Shown piece after piece: positions 1 to 9,195 of a DNA stretch of 64,000 bases (positions within the stretch are counted from its first letter, which is position 1; each line of letters opens with the position of its first letter). The translations under genes were made by a program, and so were the position numbers. Below the pieces are notes generated by a model. The model was given only the letters and a program-made list of their open reading frames with translations, had not been told where the DNA came from and did not search any database. This DNA is from Ornithinicoccus halotolerans. GTDB taxonomy: Bacteria; Actinomycetota; Actinomycetes; Actinomycetales; Dermatophilaceae. The stretch is taken from the NCBI RefSeq assembly GCF_009602535.1, contig NZ_WIQI01000003.1, positions 35,359 through 99,358 of the forward strand, read 5' to 3'.

Positions 1-24
1 GTCGTGGTCCTCACCGCCGGCTGA
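1..24 (+). CDS. C-terminal tail of an upstream gene (partial)
   Basis: The first 24 bases read as seven codons (V-V-V-L-T-A-G) ending in TGA, consistent with the last residues of a plus-strand gene lying mostly outside the window. RmuC starts 36 bases later on the same strand. Too little is present to name a product, and the reading could be chance. Confidence 0.3.
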   Translation, partial: VVVLTAG

Positions 25-60
25 GCGGACCTGTCGGTGGGAACTGGCACGGTGGTCGCC

Positions 61-1248
61 ATGGAGACGTGGATGCTGCTGCTGGGCCTCGCCGCCGGCG
101 GGGTGCTGGGCTGGCTGCTCTGCCGCTGGGGGTATGCGGCTCGCTCGGCCGCGCTGGTGACCGAGCGTGACCTGCTGCGCGAGCGGGTGGTGGACCTGGA
201 GGCCGCGGTGGGCGACGACGCGCAGACCGCCGCGGCGCTCGCGCCACTGCGGGAGGCGCTGACCCGGGTCGAGCAGCAGGTCGGCACCCTGGAGCGGGAC
301 CGCACCCGGCAGTTCGCCGCCCTGGAGGCCACCATGGGTCATGTCCAGGCGGCGACGTCGGACCTGGGCAGGCAGACCCGGTCCCTGGCCGGCTCGCTGA
401 ACTCCTCCTCGGTGCGCGGGGCGTGGGGCGAGGTGCAGCTGCGCCGGGTGCTGGAGCACGCCGGGCTTCTGGGCCGGTGTGACTTCGACGAGCAGGTCGC
501 CGCCACGGCGCGGCACGGCAACCGGGTGCGGCCCGACGTGGTCGTGTCCCTCCCAGGCGGCAAGCACCTCGTCGTGGACGCCAAGGCGCCGATGCGGGCC
601 TTCCTCGACGCCCAGGCCGACGGGACCGACGGTGCGGCCCGCGAGCGGCTGCTGGACGAGCACGCGGCCGCGCTGCGCTCGCACGTGTCCGCGCTGGCCG
701 CCAAGGAGTACTGGACCGCCTTCGCGTCCGCACCCGAGATGGTGGTGTGCTTCGTGCCGACCGAGGCCATGCTGTCGGTGGCGCTGGCCCGCGACCCGGG
801 GCTGCACGAGGAGGCCATGGCCAAGCGGGTGGTGCTCGTGGGGCCGGGTGCCCTGCTGGCGCTGCTGCGCACGGTGGCGTTCACGTGGCAGCAGGACGCC
901 CTGACCGACCATGCCCGGGAGCTGATGGAGCTGGGCAAGGAGCTGTACGGCCGGCTCGCCACGCTCGGCGGCCACGCCGTCTCGATGGGCCGGGCGCTGC
1001 AGCGCTCGGTGGAGTCCTACAACCAGCTGGTCGGGGCGCTGGAGTCCCGGGTGCTGGTGACGGCGCGCCGGATGCAGGACCTGGACCTGGTCGCGGACCG
1101 GCTGGATCCGGTGTCGCCGGTCCACGCGGCGCCCCGGCCGCTCACCGCCGTGGAGCTGCTGGAGGCGGTCGCCGAGGACACCCGCCCGGAGCTGCAGTTG
1201 AGCGACCCTCCCGGGACCGCTCGCCGGGGTGGCGAGCAGGCCGGGTGA
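61..1248 (+). CDS. rmuC: DNA recombination protein RmuC
   Basis: This 395-residue protein belongs to the RmuC family, which limits DNA inversions and rearrangements in E. coli and has a nuclease-like core. One hydrophobic N-terminal segment (about residues 4-20) is followed by charged, coiled-coil-like sequence to about residue 100. The conserved RGAWGE motif lies near residue 119 and a VVDAKAP stretch, resembling the D-x-K site of restriction-type nucleases, lies near residue 172. The start chosen is ATG at 61; an in-frame GTG at 37 would add eight residues before the membrane segment and is less likely. It converges on ispH with a 21-base gap. The family assignment is firm, the exact biochemical role less so. 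Confidence 0.88.
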   Translation: METWMLLLGLAAGGVLGWLLCRWGYAARSAALVTERDLLRERVVDLEAAVGDDAQTAAALAPLREALTRVEQQVGTLERDRTRQFAALEATMGHVQAATSDLGRQTRSLAGSLNSSSVRGAWGEVQLRRVLEHAGLLGRCDFDEQVAATARHGNRVRPDVVVSLPGGKHLVVDAKAPMRAFLDAQADGTDGAARERLLDEHAAALRSHVSALAAKEYWTAFASAPEMVVCFVPTEAMLSVALARDPGLHEEAMAKRVVLVGPGALLALLRTVAFTWQQDALTDHARELMELGKELYGRLATLGGHAVSMGRALQRSVESYNQLVGALESRVLVTARRMQDLDLVADRLDPVSPVHAAPRPLTAVELLEAVAEDTRPELQLSDPPGTARRGGEQAG

Positions 1249-1269
1249 GCCGAGCCGCGACCGGCGGAG

Positions 1270-2316
1270 TCAGTGCCGCGCGCCGGCGTCGTGGCGGAAC
1301 CTTGCGTCCTGACCGTCCCGCTTCTTCAGGTCCCGTCGGATCTCGTTCGGCAGCGCGAACAGCAGCGACTCCTCGGCCGCGACCACCGGCTCGACGTCCT
1401 CGAAGCCCTGCGTGGCCAACCAGTCCAGCACGTCGCGCACCAGGATCTCGGGCACGCTGGCGCCGCTGGTGACACCGACGGTGCGCACGCCCGCCAGCCA
1501 CGTCGGGTCGATCTCCTCGGCGTAGTCGATGAGGTGGCCGTCGCGAGCCCCGTGCTCCAGCGCCACCTCGACCAGCCGTACCGAGTTGGAGGAGTTGCGC
1601 GACCCGACGACCAGCATCAGGTCACAGTCCGCGGCCATCTGCTTGACGGCCACCTGCCGGTTCTGGGTGGCGTAGCAGATGTCGTCGCTCGGCGGGTCCT
1701 GCAGCTTGGGGAACCGCTCGCGCAGCCGCCGCACCGTCTCCATCGTCTCGTCCACCGACAGCGTGGTCTGCGAGAGCCACACGACCCGCTCGGGGTCGCG
1801 GACCTCCACCTGCTCGGCCTCCTCCGGGCTCTGCACGAGGGTGATGTGCTCGGGCGCCTCGCCAGAGGTCCCCTCGACCTCCTCGTGACCGGCGTGCCCG
1901 ATCAGCAGGATGTCGTGGTCCTCCTTCGCGAACCGGGTCGCCTCCCGGTGCACCTTGGTGACCAGGGGGCAGGTGGCGTCGATGGTGGTCAGGTTGAGCG
2001 CGCTGGCCTCCTGGTGCACCTGCGGGGAGACCCCGTGCGCGGAGAAGATGACGGTCTGGCCCTCGGGCACCTGGTCGGTCTCGTCCACGAAGACGGCACC
2101 CCGCCTCTCCAGCGTCGCCACCACGTGCTTGTTGTGCACGATCTGCTTGCGGACGTAGATCGGCGGCCCGTACAGCTCCAGCGCCTTCTCGACGGTCACG
2201 ACAGCACGGTCGACACCGGCGCAGTAGCCGCGTGGCGCGGCGAGCAGCACGCGCTTGCCGCCCGCCGGGTCGTCGGCGGGCGTGGCCACGGTCACCTGCT
2301 GGCTGGGGGAAGTCAC
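1270..2316 (-). CDS. ispH: 4-hydroxy-3-methylbut-2-enyl diphosphate reductase (IspH/LytB)
   Basis: IspH is the last enzyme of the MEP isoprenoid pathway; it reduces HMBPP to IPP and DMAPP with a 4Fe-4S cluster. The three cluster cysteines are present: Cys32 in GYCAGV, one in ATCPLV and one in ICYATQ. The substrate-binding motifs HNKHVV, SAHGVSP and TQTTLS are also present. Length (348 aa) is slightly long because of a roughly 20-residue disordered N-terminus. I chose GTG at 2316 because a TACCAT -10 hexamer (2324-2329) sits exactly 7 bases upstream, which predicts a leaderless mRNA. ATG at 2325 is the alternative, but it would overlap that -10. The gene is divergent from the DUF885 gene. Confidence 0.95.
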   Translation of the reverse strand: MTSPSQQVTVATPADDPAGGKRVLLAAPRGYCAGVDRAVVTVEKALELYGPPIYVRKQIVHNKHVVATLERRGAVFVDETDQVPEGQTVIFSAHGVSPQVHQEASALNLTTIDATCPLVTKVHREATRFAKEDHDILLIGHAGHEEVEGTSGEAPEHITLVQSPEEAEQVEVRDPERVVWLSQTTLSVDETMETVRRLRERFPKLQDPPSDDICYATQNRQVAVKQMAADCDLMLVVGSRNSSNSVRLVEVALEHGARDGHLIDYAEEIDPTWLAGVRTVGVTSGASVPEILVRDVLDWLATQGFEDVEPVVAAEESLLFALPNEIRRDLKKRDGQDARFRHDAGARH

Positions 2317-2433
2317 GCCCTCCATGGTAGGCGCCCGAGCGCGCCGACCCCAGCCGGTCACGGGGCCCGGCGACAGCTGCTGCGGGTCGAGCGCCGACGC
2401 GCAACGACGGAACCAGCCTGCCAGGATGCGGGC

Positions 2434-4113
2434 ATGAGCGCTGTCACGACGCCCCGCCAGCTGGCGGACCGCTTTGTCAACGATCTGGCCGACCTGGACC
2501 CGCAGGTGGCGACCGGGCTGGGGCTGCGGCCGCACGACGACCGGGTGCCGGACCTCTCCCCGGCCGGGCACCGGGCCCGGGCCGACCTGGCCCGCGGCGT
2601 GCTCACCGAGCTGGACCGCCTCGAGAGCGAGGCCGGGCCGCAGGGATGGGACGAGCAGGAGCAGCGGTGCGCCACCCTGCTCCGGGAGCGGCTGGGGGTG
2701 GAGCTGGAGGCCCACGAGGCCGGCGAGCAGCTGCGGGCGGTGCGCAACCTGTTCGCCCCGCCGCAGGCGGTCCGGCAGATGTTCGCGATGATGCCCACGA
2801 GCACCGACGAGGACTGGGCCTGCGTGGGTCGGCGGATGGCCCGGGTGCCGGAGGCCTTCCGCTCCTACGTCGAGTCACTGGAGGAGGGCCGGCGCCGCGG
2901 TCTGCTCGCCGCGCCGCGGCAGGTCACCACGCTCGCCGACCAGCTGGCCGAGTGGGTGGACTCCGGCTGGTTCCGCGACTTCGTCGGCGGCGGCCCCGCT
3001 GAGCGGCTGCCCGAGCTGAACCGCGCAGCCGACGCGGCGACCGAGGGCACCGCGGAGCTGCGGGACTACCTCCGCCAGGCCTACCTGCCCGCCACCGAGG
3101 GCACCCCCGACGCGGTCGGCGAGGAGCGCTACCGGCTGGGGGTGCGCCGCTGGACGGGCGCCGACCTGGACCCCCGGGAGACCTATGCCTGGGGCTGGCA
3201 GGAGGTGCTCCGCATCGGCGCCGAGATGCGCGAGCTGGCCGAGCAGATCCTGCCCGGGTCGACGCCGGTGGCAGCGATGCGGCACCTGGACCAGCACGGC
3301 CGGGCGGTCGAGGGCGTCGACGAGGTCCGGCTGTGGCTGCAGTCGATGATGGACAAGGCCATTGCCGAGCTGGACGGCACCCACTTCGACATTGCCGAGC
3401 CGCTGCGGACCGTGGAGGCGATGATCGCCCCGTCCGGCAGCGCCGCCGCGCCGTACTACACGCGGCCGTCGGTGGACTTCTCCCGTCCCGGTCGCACCTG
3501 GCTGCCGACGCTGGGACGCACCCGGTTCCCGGTCTACGACCTGGTCAGCACCTGGTACCACGAGGGCGTCCCGGGCCACCACCTGCAGCTGGCGCAGTGG
3601 GTCTACGTCGCGCCGCAGCTGTCCATCTACCAGGCCACCCTCGGCTCCTCCAGCGGCGCGACCGAGGGCTGGGCGCTGTATGCCGAACGGCTGATGGACG
3701 AGCTGGGCTACCTGGACGCCGAGGAGCGGATGGGCTACCTGGACTGCCAGATGATGCGCGCGGTGCGGGTGGTCGTCGACATCGGCATGCACCTGGGGCT
3801 GCCGGTGCCGGAGGACTCGCCGATCGGGGCGGGCCAGGTGTGGACGCCCGAGCTGGCCGAGCAGTTCTTCGCCGCCCACTCCGGCCGCTCGGCCGACTTC
3901 ATCGCCTCCGAGATCGTGCGTTACCTGGGCTGGCCCGGGCAGGCGATCAGCTACAAGGTGGGCGAGCGCACCTGGCTGGAGGGCCGGGAGGCCGCGCGCC
4001 GGGCACACCAGGAGCGTGGGGTGGGCTTCGACCTCAAGGACTGGCACATGAAGGCGCTCTCCCTCGGCGCCCTCGGCCTGGACGACCTGCGAGCCGAGCT
4101 GGCGCGACTCTGA
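2434..4113 (+). CDS. DUF885 family putative metallopeptidase-like protein
   Basis: This 559-residue soluble protein matches the DUF885 family, whose members resemble zinc metallopeptidases. The signature [10 protein letters not shown] lies near residue 376, giving an H-E-x(4)-H-H pattern that could bind metal, and a [17 protein letters not shown] segment follows about 40 residues later as in relatives. No signal peptide is visible, so it is probably cytoplasmic. The start is ATG 2434, preceded by CAGGAT six bases upstream, which may be a weak -10 of a leaderless mRNA. It is divergent from ispH. Substrate unknown; peptidase activity is inferred from the family only. Confidence 0.82.
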   Translation: MSAVTTPRQLADRFVNDLADLDPQVATGLGLRPHDDRVPDLSPAGHRARADLARGVLTELDRLESEAGPQGWDEQEQRCATLLRERLGVELEAHEAGEQLRAVRNLFAPPQAVRQMFAMMPTSTDEDWACVGRRMARVPEAFRSYVESLEEGRRRGLLAAPRQVTTLADQLAEWVDSGWFRDFVGGGPAERLPELNRAADAATEGTAELRDYLRQAYLPATEGTPDAVGEERYRLGVRRWTGADLDPRETYAWGWQEVLRIGAEMRELAEQILPGSTPVAAMRHLDQHGRAVEGVDEVRLWLQSMMDKAIAELDGTHFDIAEPLRTVEAMIAPSGSAAAPYYTRPSVDFSRPGRTWLPTLGRTRFPVYDLVSTWYHEGVPGHHLQLAQWVYVAPQLSIYQATLGSSSGATEGWALYAERLMDELGYLDAEERMGYLDCQMMRAVRVVVDIGMHLGLPVPEDSPIGAGQVWTPELAEQFFAAHSGRSADFIASEIVRYLGWPGQAISYKVGERTWLEGREAARRAHQERGVGFDLKDWHMKALSLGALGLDDLRAELARL

Positions 4114-4164
4114 GCCGTCCTGGCTGCGGTGGCGGCCTCCGGGCCAGGCCGCGAGCATGACGGG

Positions 4165-5151
4165 ATGACACGGTTCGGCTACACCCTCTTCACCGAGCAG
4201 AGCGGCCCTCGGGACCTGGTGCGCCACGCCAGTGCGGCCGAGCGGGCGGGGTTCGACTTCGAGGTGGCCAGCGACCACTACTTCCCGTGGCTGTCGGCCC
4301 AGGGCCACGCTCCCTACGTGTGGAGCGTCCTGGGGGCCGTCGCCCAGGTGACCGAGCGGGTCGACCTGGCCACCTTCGTCACCTGCCCGATCCTGCGCTA
4401 CCACCCCGCCGTCGTCGCGCAGAAGGCGGCGACGATGCAGCTGCTCGCGCAGGGGCGGTTCCTGCTGGGGCTGGGCGCGGGCGAGAACCTCAACGAGCAC
4501 GTCGTCGGGGTCGGCTGGCCCTCGGTCGACGTCCGGCACGCCATGCTCGAGGAGGCGGTGCACATCATCCGGGAGCTGCACACCGGCGAGCTGGTCACCT
4601 GGGAGGGTGACCACTTCCGGGTCGACTCCGCGCGGGTGTGGGACCTGCCCGCTGACGGCGTCCCCCTCGGGATCGCCGTCAGCGGTGACCGGTCGGTCGA
4701 ACGGTTCGCGCCGCTGTCCGACCACCTCATCGCCACCGAGCCGGACGCCGGGCTCGTCGCCTCGTGGACGGAGGCGCGTGGCGGCCGTGGTCCCGGAGGG
4801 AGCACCCGGGCCATCGGCCAGATCCCGATCTGCTGGGACCCGGACGCCGAGCGGGCGCGGCAGCGGGCTCACCAGCAGTTCCGGTGGTTCGCCGGCGGGT
4901 GGCGGGTCAACGCGGACCTGCCGAGCACGCGCGGCTTCGCCGGCGCCACCCAGTTCGTCCGGCCCGAGGACGTCGCGGCCACGATCCCCTGCGGTCCCGA
5001 CCTCGATGCCATCGTGGAGTCGGTGCGGCCGTTCTGGGAGGCCGGCTACACCGATGTGGCGCTGGTGCAGGTCGGCGACGAGCGGGTCGACCAGTTCCTC
5101 GAGGAGGTCGCCCCCGAGCTGCTCTCCAGGCTCCGGGCGGCCGCCGGCTAG
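4165..5151 (+). CDS. LLM-class F420-dependent oxidoreductase
   Basis: This 328-residue protein is a luciferase-like (TIM-barrel) oxidoreductase of the F420-using group related to F420-dependent glucose-6-phosphate dehydrogenase. The N-terminal strand FGYTLFTEQ, the SDHYFPW stretch near residue 33 and the GRFLLGLGAGENLNEH segment near residue 96 are typical of it. Actinobacteria commonly make F420, which fits. The start is ATG 4165, and an out-of-frame ATG lies 8 bases upstream. Its TAG stop shares bases with the TAG of the convergent hydrolase gene. The substrate cannot be told from sequence. Confidence 0.85.
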   Translation: MTRFGYTLFTEQSGPRDLVRHASAAERAGFDFEVASDHYFPWLSAQGHAPYVWSVLGAVAQVTERVDLATFVTCPILRYHPAVVAQKAATMQLLAQGRFLLGLGAGENLNEHVVGVGWPSVDVRHAMLEEAVHIIRELHTGELVTWEGDHFRVDSARVWDLPADGVPLGIAVSGDRSVERFAPLSDHLIATEPDAGLVASWTEARGGRGPGGSTRAIGQIPICWDPDAERARQRAHQQFRWFAGGWRVNADLPSTRGFAGATQFVRPEDVAATIPCGPDLDAIVESVRPFWEAGYTDVALVQVGDERVDQFLEEVAPELLSRLRAAAG

Positions 5152-5891
5152 CCAGCCGTGCCCGGGGGCGGCTGCCGTCCGGCGCCCAGCCGCGCCAGCT
5201 CCTCCCGAAGCACGCCCGCCAGCTGCTCCCGGTGCGTCAGCGGCAGCAGGTGGGTGGCGCGCGGCACCGTCACGACCCGGACCTGCCGGCCGGCCCTGGC
5301 GTAGTGGCGCGCGTGCAGCCGCATCTGGTCGAGCTGGCCGTTGACCAGCACCACCGGGCAGTCGAGGCCGGCGAGCAGGGCGGGCCGGCACTCCTCCATC
5401 ACCAGCTGCCAGGCCGCGCCGGTGGCGGCGTAGGCCTCCCCGCCCGGCAGCGCCGCCGCGGCCTCACCGCGCGCCCCCAGCCAGCGCATCACCGCGTTGA
5501 CGCCTCGCGCCATCCGCTCCGGCCCCACCCGCGGGACGAGCGCCGCGAACCACCGGTACAGCGCCGCGCCCGGGCCGGTCGGGACCGCCGAGGCACCCAC
5601 CAGCACCAGCGCGGCGAGCCGCTGCGGGTGCCGCGCGGCCCACAGCATCGCCAGGTAGCCGCCCAGGGAGTGCCCGACCAGCACCACCGGCTGACCGCGA
5701 GGAGCGGCGGCGACGGCAGCGTCGACGGTCGCCAGCGCGGACGTCCGCGTGAACTCCTCACCGGTGCGGGCCCCGTGCCCGGGCAGGTCCGGGGCCACCA
5801 CCTCCGCCGCTGGCAGCAGCCGGTCGTACCCGGCCCACTGCGCCCGGGTCATCCGGGTGCCGTGCAGCAGCACCACCCGCGGCCGGCCCAT
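5148..5891 (-). CDS. Alpha/beta hydrolase
   Basis: This is a 247-residue alpha/beta-hydrolase fold protein. The nucleophile elbow GHSLGG places Ser75 as the catalytic serine, HGTRMTR near residue 10 forms the oxyanion-hole region, an Asp near residue 194 (NGQLD) and a His in RATHLLP near residue 222 can complete the triad. No signal peptide is seen. The start ATG 5891 is 7 bases from a TACCTT -10 that overlaps the -10 of divergent xseA. The 3' end overlaps the LLM oxidoreductase gene by four bases (CTAG), so the two stops interlock. Esterase, lipase or lactonase functions are all possible. Confidence 0.85.
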   Translation of the reverse strand: MGRPRVVLLHGTRMTRAQWAGYDRLLPAAEVVAPDLPGHGARTGEEFTRTSALATVDAAVAAAPRGQPVVLVGHSLGGYLAMLWAARHPQRLAALVLVGASAVPTGPGAALYRWFAALVPRVGPERMARGVNAVMRWLGARGEAAAALPGGEAYAATGAAWQLVMEECRPALLAGLDCPVVLVNGQLDQMRLHARHYARAGRQVRVVTVPRATHLLPLTHREQLAGVLREELARLGAGRQPPPGTAG

Positions 5892-5897
5892 GGCTCC

Positions 5898-5911
5898 TAA
5901 GGTAGGCGGCG
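5898..5911. promoter_or_regulatory. Overlapping divergent -10 elements for xseA and the hydrolase
   Basis: On the plus strand TAAGGT (5898-5903) is followed by 7 bases and the xseA GTG. On the minus strand TACCTT (5899-5904) is followed by 7 bases and the hydrolase ATG at 5891. The two hexamers overlap by five base pairs. Both fit the TAnnnT actinobacterial -10, and both predict transcription starting at or next to the start codon, i.e. leaderless mRNAs. No clear -35 was found on either side. Confidence 0.55.
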
Positions 5912-7167
5912 TGAGCCAGCCTGCGCCCGAGGGGCCGGGGCGGCGCCTGCCCGCCACCGCCCGCGAGACCAGCGCCGAGCGGCCGTGGCCGGTCCGGACG
6001 CTGAGCATGAAGATCGCCGACTACGTGGACCGGATGTCCCCGCTGTGGGTGGAGGGCCAGATCGTGCAGCTGAACCGGCGCCCCGGGATGGGCACCGCCT
6101 TCCTGACGCTGCGTGACACCGACGTCGACATGTCGCTGTCGGTGGCGGTGCCGGTCCCCGCGCTGGACGCCATGGGCCCGGTCGACCAGGGCGCCCGCGT
6201 GGTCGTGCACGCCAAGCCCACCTTCTGGACCCGGCGCGGCACGCTGCAGCTGGAGGCGCGGCAGCTGCGCCACGTCGGCGTCGGGGAGCTGCTGGCACGG
6301 CTGGAGCACCTCAAGCAGCTGCTGCGCAGCGAGGGCCTGTTCGACGCCGACCGCAAGCGCGCGCTGCCGTTCCTGCCGCGACGGGTGGGCCTGGTGGTGG
6401 GCAGGGCCACGGCCGCCGAGCGCGACGTGGTCACCAACGCCCGCCGCCGCTGGCCGGCGGTCTCGTTCGAGGTCAGGCAGGTAGCGGTGCAGGGCACCGA
6501 CACCGTCCCGCAGGTCAGCGCGGCACTCGCGGAGCTGGACACCCACCCGGAGGTGGACGTGATCGTGGTCGCCCGCGGCGGTGGGTCGTTCGAGGACCTG
6601 CTGCCGTTCAGCAACGAGGCGCTCGTGCGCGCGGTCGCGGACTGCCGTACCCCCGTGGTCAGCGCCATCGGCCACGAGTCCGACACCCCGCTGCTGGACT
6701 TCGTCGCCGACCTGCGCGCCTCCACGCCCACCCACGCGGCCAGCCGCATCGTGCCCGACCGCGCCGACGAGCTGGCCGGCCTGGCCACCGTCACCCGCCG
6801 CGGCCGCACCGCGCTGGGACGCCGGGTCGCCGCCGAGCGGGAGCGGCTTGCGGCGCTGCTGTCCCGCCCGGTGATGACCGACCGCGGTGCCGTCGTCGCG
6901 GCCTACCGCGCGGAGGTGACCGGCGCGCGTGACCGCGGCCGGGACGGCCTGCGCGCGCGACTGGAGCGGGAGCGGGACCGGGTCGGGCACCTGGCCCGGC
7001 ACCTGCGGGCCGTCTCCCCGCAGCACACCCTCGAACGCGGCTACGCCGTCGTGCGCCACGCCGCCGGCGGCATCGTCCGCGACGTGGCGGAGGTGGAGCC
7101 GGAGGAGCTGCTCCGGGTCACCGTCGCCCGTGGTGACTTCGCGGTGCATCCCGTCACCGGCCGTTAG
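5911..7167 (+). CDS. xseA: Exodeoxyribonuclease VII large subunit
   Basis: XseA is the catalytic subunit of exonuclease VII, which degrades single-stranded DNA in both directions and works in mismatch repair and damage clearance. This 418-residue version shows the N-terminal OB fold (WVEGQIVQLNRRPG, about residues 46-60), then the catalytic-domain motifs ARGGGSFEDLLPF and AIGHESDTPLLD. The C-terminal third is charged and helical, as in the family. GTG 5911 was chosen because it is 7 bases from a TAAGGT -10, which also offers an AAGG. An in-frame ATG at 5890 would overlap the divergent hydrolase. xseB follows after 9 bases. Confidence 0.94.
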   Translation: MSQPAPEGPGRRLPATARETSAERPWPVRTLSMKIADYVDRMSPLWVEGQIVQLNRRPGMGTAFLTLRDTDVDMSLSVAVPVPALDAMGPVDQGARVVVHAKPTFWTRRGTLQLEARQLRHVGVGELLARLEHLKQLLRSEGLFDADRKRALPFLPRRVGLVVGRATAAERDVVTNARRRWPAVSFEVRQVAVQGTDTVPQVSAALAELDTHPEVDVIVVARGGGSFEDLLPFSNEALVRAVADCRTPVVSAIGHESDTPLLDFVADLRASTPTHAASRIVPDRADELAGLATVTRRGRTALGRRVAAERERLAALLSRPVMTDRGAVVAAYRAEVTGARDRGRDGLRARLERERDRVGHLARHLRAVSPQHTLERGYAVVRHAAGGIVRDVAEVEPEELLRVTVARGDFAVHPVTGR

Positions 7168-7170
7168 GCT
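7165..7170 (+). promoter_or_regulatory. Candidate internal -10 for xseB at the xseA stop
   Basis: TAGGCT includes the TAG stop of xseA and lies 6 bases before the xseB ATG. This is the same TAnnnT-N6-start arrangement seen at other genes of the window, so xseB may also be made from its own leaderless transcript. Confidence 0.4.
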
Positions 7171-7176
7171 GGGACG

Positions 7177-7419
7177 ATGGCCGAGGACCAGAGCGAGCAG
7201 ACCCCCGTCTCCGAGCTGAGCTACGAGCAGGCCCGCGACGAGCTGGTGGCCATCGTGTCCCGCATCGAGGGCGGGCAGGCGCCGCTGGAGGAGTCGATGC
7301 GCCTGTGGGAGCGCGGCGAGCAGCTGGCCGCCCACTGCCAGGCCTGCCTGGACCAGGCGCAGGAGCAGCTGGACCGGGCCAGTGCCACCGCCGCCGGCGA
7401 GCAGGGCCAGGGCGGCTGA
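7177..7419 (+). CDS. xseB: Exodeoxyribonuclease VII small subunit
   Basis: XseB (80 aa) is the small helical subunit that binds the XseA C-terminal region in exonuclease VII. The family pattern SYEQARDELVAIVSRIEGG, then LEESMRLWERGEQLA, is clear and covers most of the protein; a short acidic head and a Gly/Gln tail lie outside it. It follows xseA by 9 bases. It ends 4 bases before the stop of the convergent DUF4245 gene. Confidence 0.93.
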   Translation: MAEDQSEQTPVSELSYEQARDELVAIVSRIEGGQAPLEESMRLWERGEQLAAHCQACLDQAQEQLDRASATAAGEQGQGG

Positions 7420-7423
7420 CCGG

Positions 7424-8047
7424 TCACTCCGGGAGCGGCTGCAGCGACTCGGCCAGCCGCGTCAGCTCCGCCAGCTCGGCCGTGCCGTGCACCACGGTGG
7501 TCACCTGCTGGCCGGCTCCCGGCTGTGCGGGCGGAAGGACCAGTGAGGTCGCGCCGCTGCCCTGCCACACCTGCCAGCTCGCCGTCCCCTCCGGCCCATC
7601 GATCTCCCTCCGCCCCACCTGGGTGGCGTCCTCCCCCACCAGCGCCCGCTGCCAGCCGGCCAGGGCCGAGCCGGAGGCTCCGGTCTGGTCCAGGGCCGCG
7701 TGCTCACCCTCGGGGGTGCTCCAGCCCACGCGCCAGGAGCGCACCTGCGCCACGGCGCTGTACCGGGCGTACGTCGCCGTCCAGCCCTGCTCCAGCTCAC
7801 CGGCCACCCACAGCGGCCAGCCGGACTGCTCCTGGGCGTAGCGGGCCGGGGAGACCACCTCGACCGGCTGCCGCTGCAGCTGTTCGCTGTCCGCCGGCTG
7901 GATCGCCCAGACCACGAACACGAGCGCCAGCACCGCGAGCATGGAGTACACCATGTTCTTGGTCGAGTAGGACCGCAGCCGTTGCCGGCTGCGCTTGGCA
8001 GCCGACTCCGGCTGCGGCCGGGGCTGGTCCGACGGCGGTGCAGTCAC
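7424..8047 (-). CDS. DUF4245 family single-pass membrane protein
   Basis: This 207-residue protein has a Pro/Gln- and Arg-rich N-terminus of about 30 residues, one transmembrane helix (about residues 32-48) and a roughly 150-residue extracytoplasmic domain of the DUF4245 type. The family is actinobacterial and has no known function. The M. tuberculosis homologue lies beside glpX, as here, so the synteny supports the call. The start is GTG 8047; an in-frame upstream extension would be low complexity. It converges on xseB and is divergent from glpX. Confidence 0.8.
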   Translation of the reverse strand: MTAPPSDQPRPQPESAAKRSRQRLRSYSTKNMVYSMLAVLALVFVVWAIQPADSEQLQRQPVEVVSPARYAQEQSGWPLWVAGELEQGWTATYARYSAVAQVRSWRVGWSTPEGEHAALDQTGASGSALAGWQRALVGEDATQVGRREIDGPEGTASWQVWQGSGATSLVLPPAQPGAGQQVTTVVHGTAELAELTRLAESLQPLPE

Positions 8048-8166
8048 GGTGCCATCGTCCCATCTCTGGCCGGGCGGTATCGTCGGGCTGCACCGTCGCA
8101 ACCCGAACCCGGAGACCGCGGCGCCCATGACCCGGGCCGCCGGTCCAGGAGAGCAGGAGTCAAGGC

Positions 8167-9195
8167 ATGGCGTTCGACCCCACCGGCAGTGCCTCCCGCG
8201 AGGCGGTCATCCCGGACCGGAACCTGGCCCTGGAGCTGGTCCGTGTCACCGAGGCCGCCGCCCTGGCCGCCGGCCGCTGGGTCGGACTCGGTGACAAGAA
8301 CAGCGCCGACCGCGCCGCGGTCGAGGCAATGCGCAAGGTGATCTCGCGGGTGGCGATGGACGGCACGGTCGTCATCGGGGAGGGCGAGAAGGACGAGGCC
8401 CCGATGCTCTACAACGGCGAGCAGGTGGGTGACGGCACCGGCCCGGGCGTCGACGTCGCGGTCGACCCGATCGACGGCACCACGCTGACCGCCAAGGGGA
8501 TGGACAACGCCATCGCGGTCATGGCGGTCTCCGAGCGAGGCACGATGTACGACCCGAGCGCGGTGTTCTACATGGACAAGCTGGTCACCGGGCCGGAGGC
8601 AGCCGAGGACGTCGACATCCGGCTGCCCATCGCCGAGAACATCCGGCGGGTGGCCAAGGCCAAGCACAAGGACCGCGCCGACGTCACCGTCATCATGCTG
8701 GACCGGCCGCGGCACGAGGACATGGCCCAGCAGGTGCGCGAGGCCGGCGCCCGGTTGCGGTTCATCACCGACGGTGACGTCGCCGGGGGGATCGCCGCGG
8801 CCCGTGAGGAGGGCGGCGTGGACATGCTGCTGGGCATCGGCGGAACACCCGAGGGGATCATCACCGCATGCGCGATCAAGGCCCTGGGCGGGGTGATCCA
8901 GGGCCGGCTGTGGCCCAAGGACGACGAGGAGCGCCAGCGGGCCATCGACGCCGGGCACGACCTCTCCGCGGTGCTGTCGACCGACGACCTCGTCACCGGT
9001 GAGAACTGCTTCTTCGTCGCCACCGGCATCACCAGCGGCGAGCTGCTGCGCGGCGTGCGGTACGGCGCCGGGACCGCCACCACCAACTCGCTGGTGATGC
9101 GTTCCAAGTCCGGCACCATCCGGCTCGTCGAGGCCCACCACCGGCTGGACAAGGTCGCCGCACTGGCCGATCGCTACGCCCCGACCGGGCGGTGA
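8167..9195 (+). CDS. glpX: Class II fructose-1,6-bisphosphatase GlpX
   Basis: GlpX hydrolyses fructose-1,6-bisphosphate to fructose-6-phosphate in gluconeogenesis and is the main FBPase of many actinobacteria. The 342-residue protein has the metal/phosphate motifs [15 protein letters not shown] and [12 protein letters not shown] of the lithium-sensitive phosphatase fold, and the GIGGTPEG loop. The start ATG 8167 has a good ribosome site (AGGAG followed by TCAAGGC). The following kinase gene overlaps its stop, so the two are co-translated. Confidence 0.95.
   Translation: MAFDPTGSASREAVIPDRNLALELVRVTEAAALAAGRWVGLGDKNSADRAAVEAMRKVISRVAMDGTVVIGEGEKDEAPMLYNGEQVGDGTGPGVDVAVDPIDGTTLTAKGMDNAIAVMAVSERGTMYDPSAVFYMDKLVTGPEAAEDVDIRLPIAENIRRVAKAKHKDRADVTVIMLDRPRHEDMAQQVREAGARLRFITDGDVAGGIAAAREEGGVDMLLGIGGTPEGIITACAIKALGGVIQGRLWPKDDEERQRAIDAGHDLSAVLSTDDLVTGENCFFVATGITSGELLRGVRYGAGTATTNSLVMRSKSGTIRLVEAHHRLDKVAALADRYAPTGR

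Noticed and set aside
1273..2433. Apparent N-terminal extension of the DUF885 gene running antisense through ispH
   Set aside because: The extension is the complement of ispH; the DUF885 family start and an ATG are at 2434.
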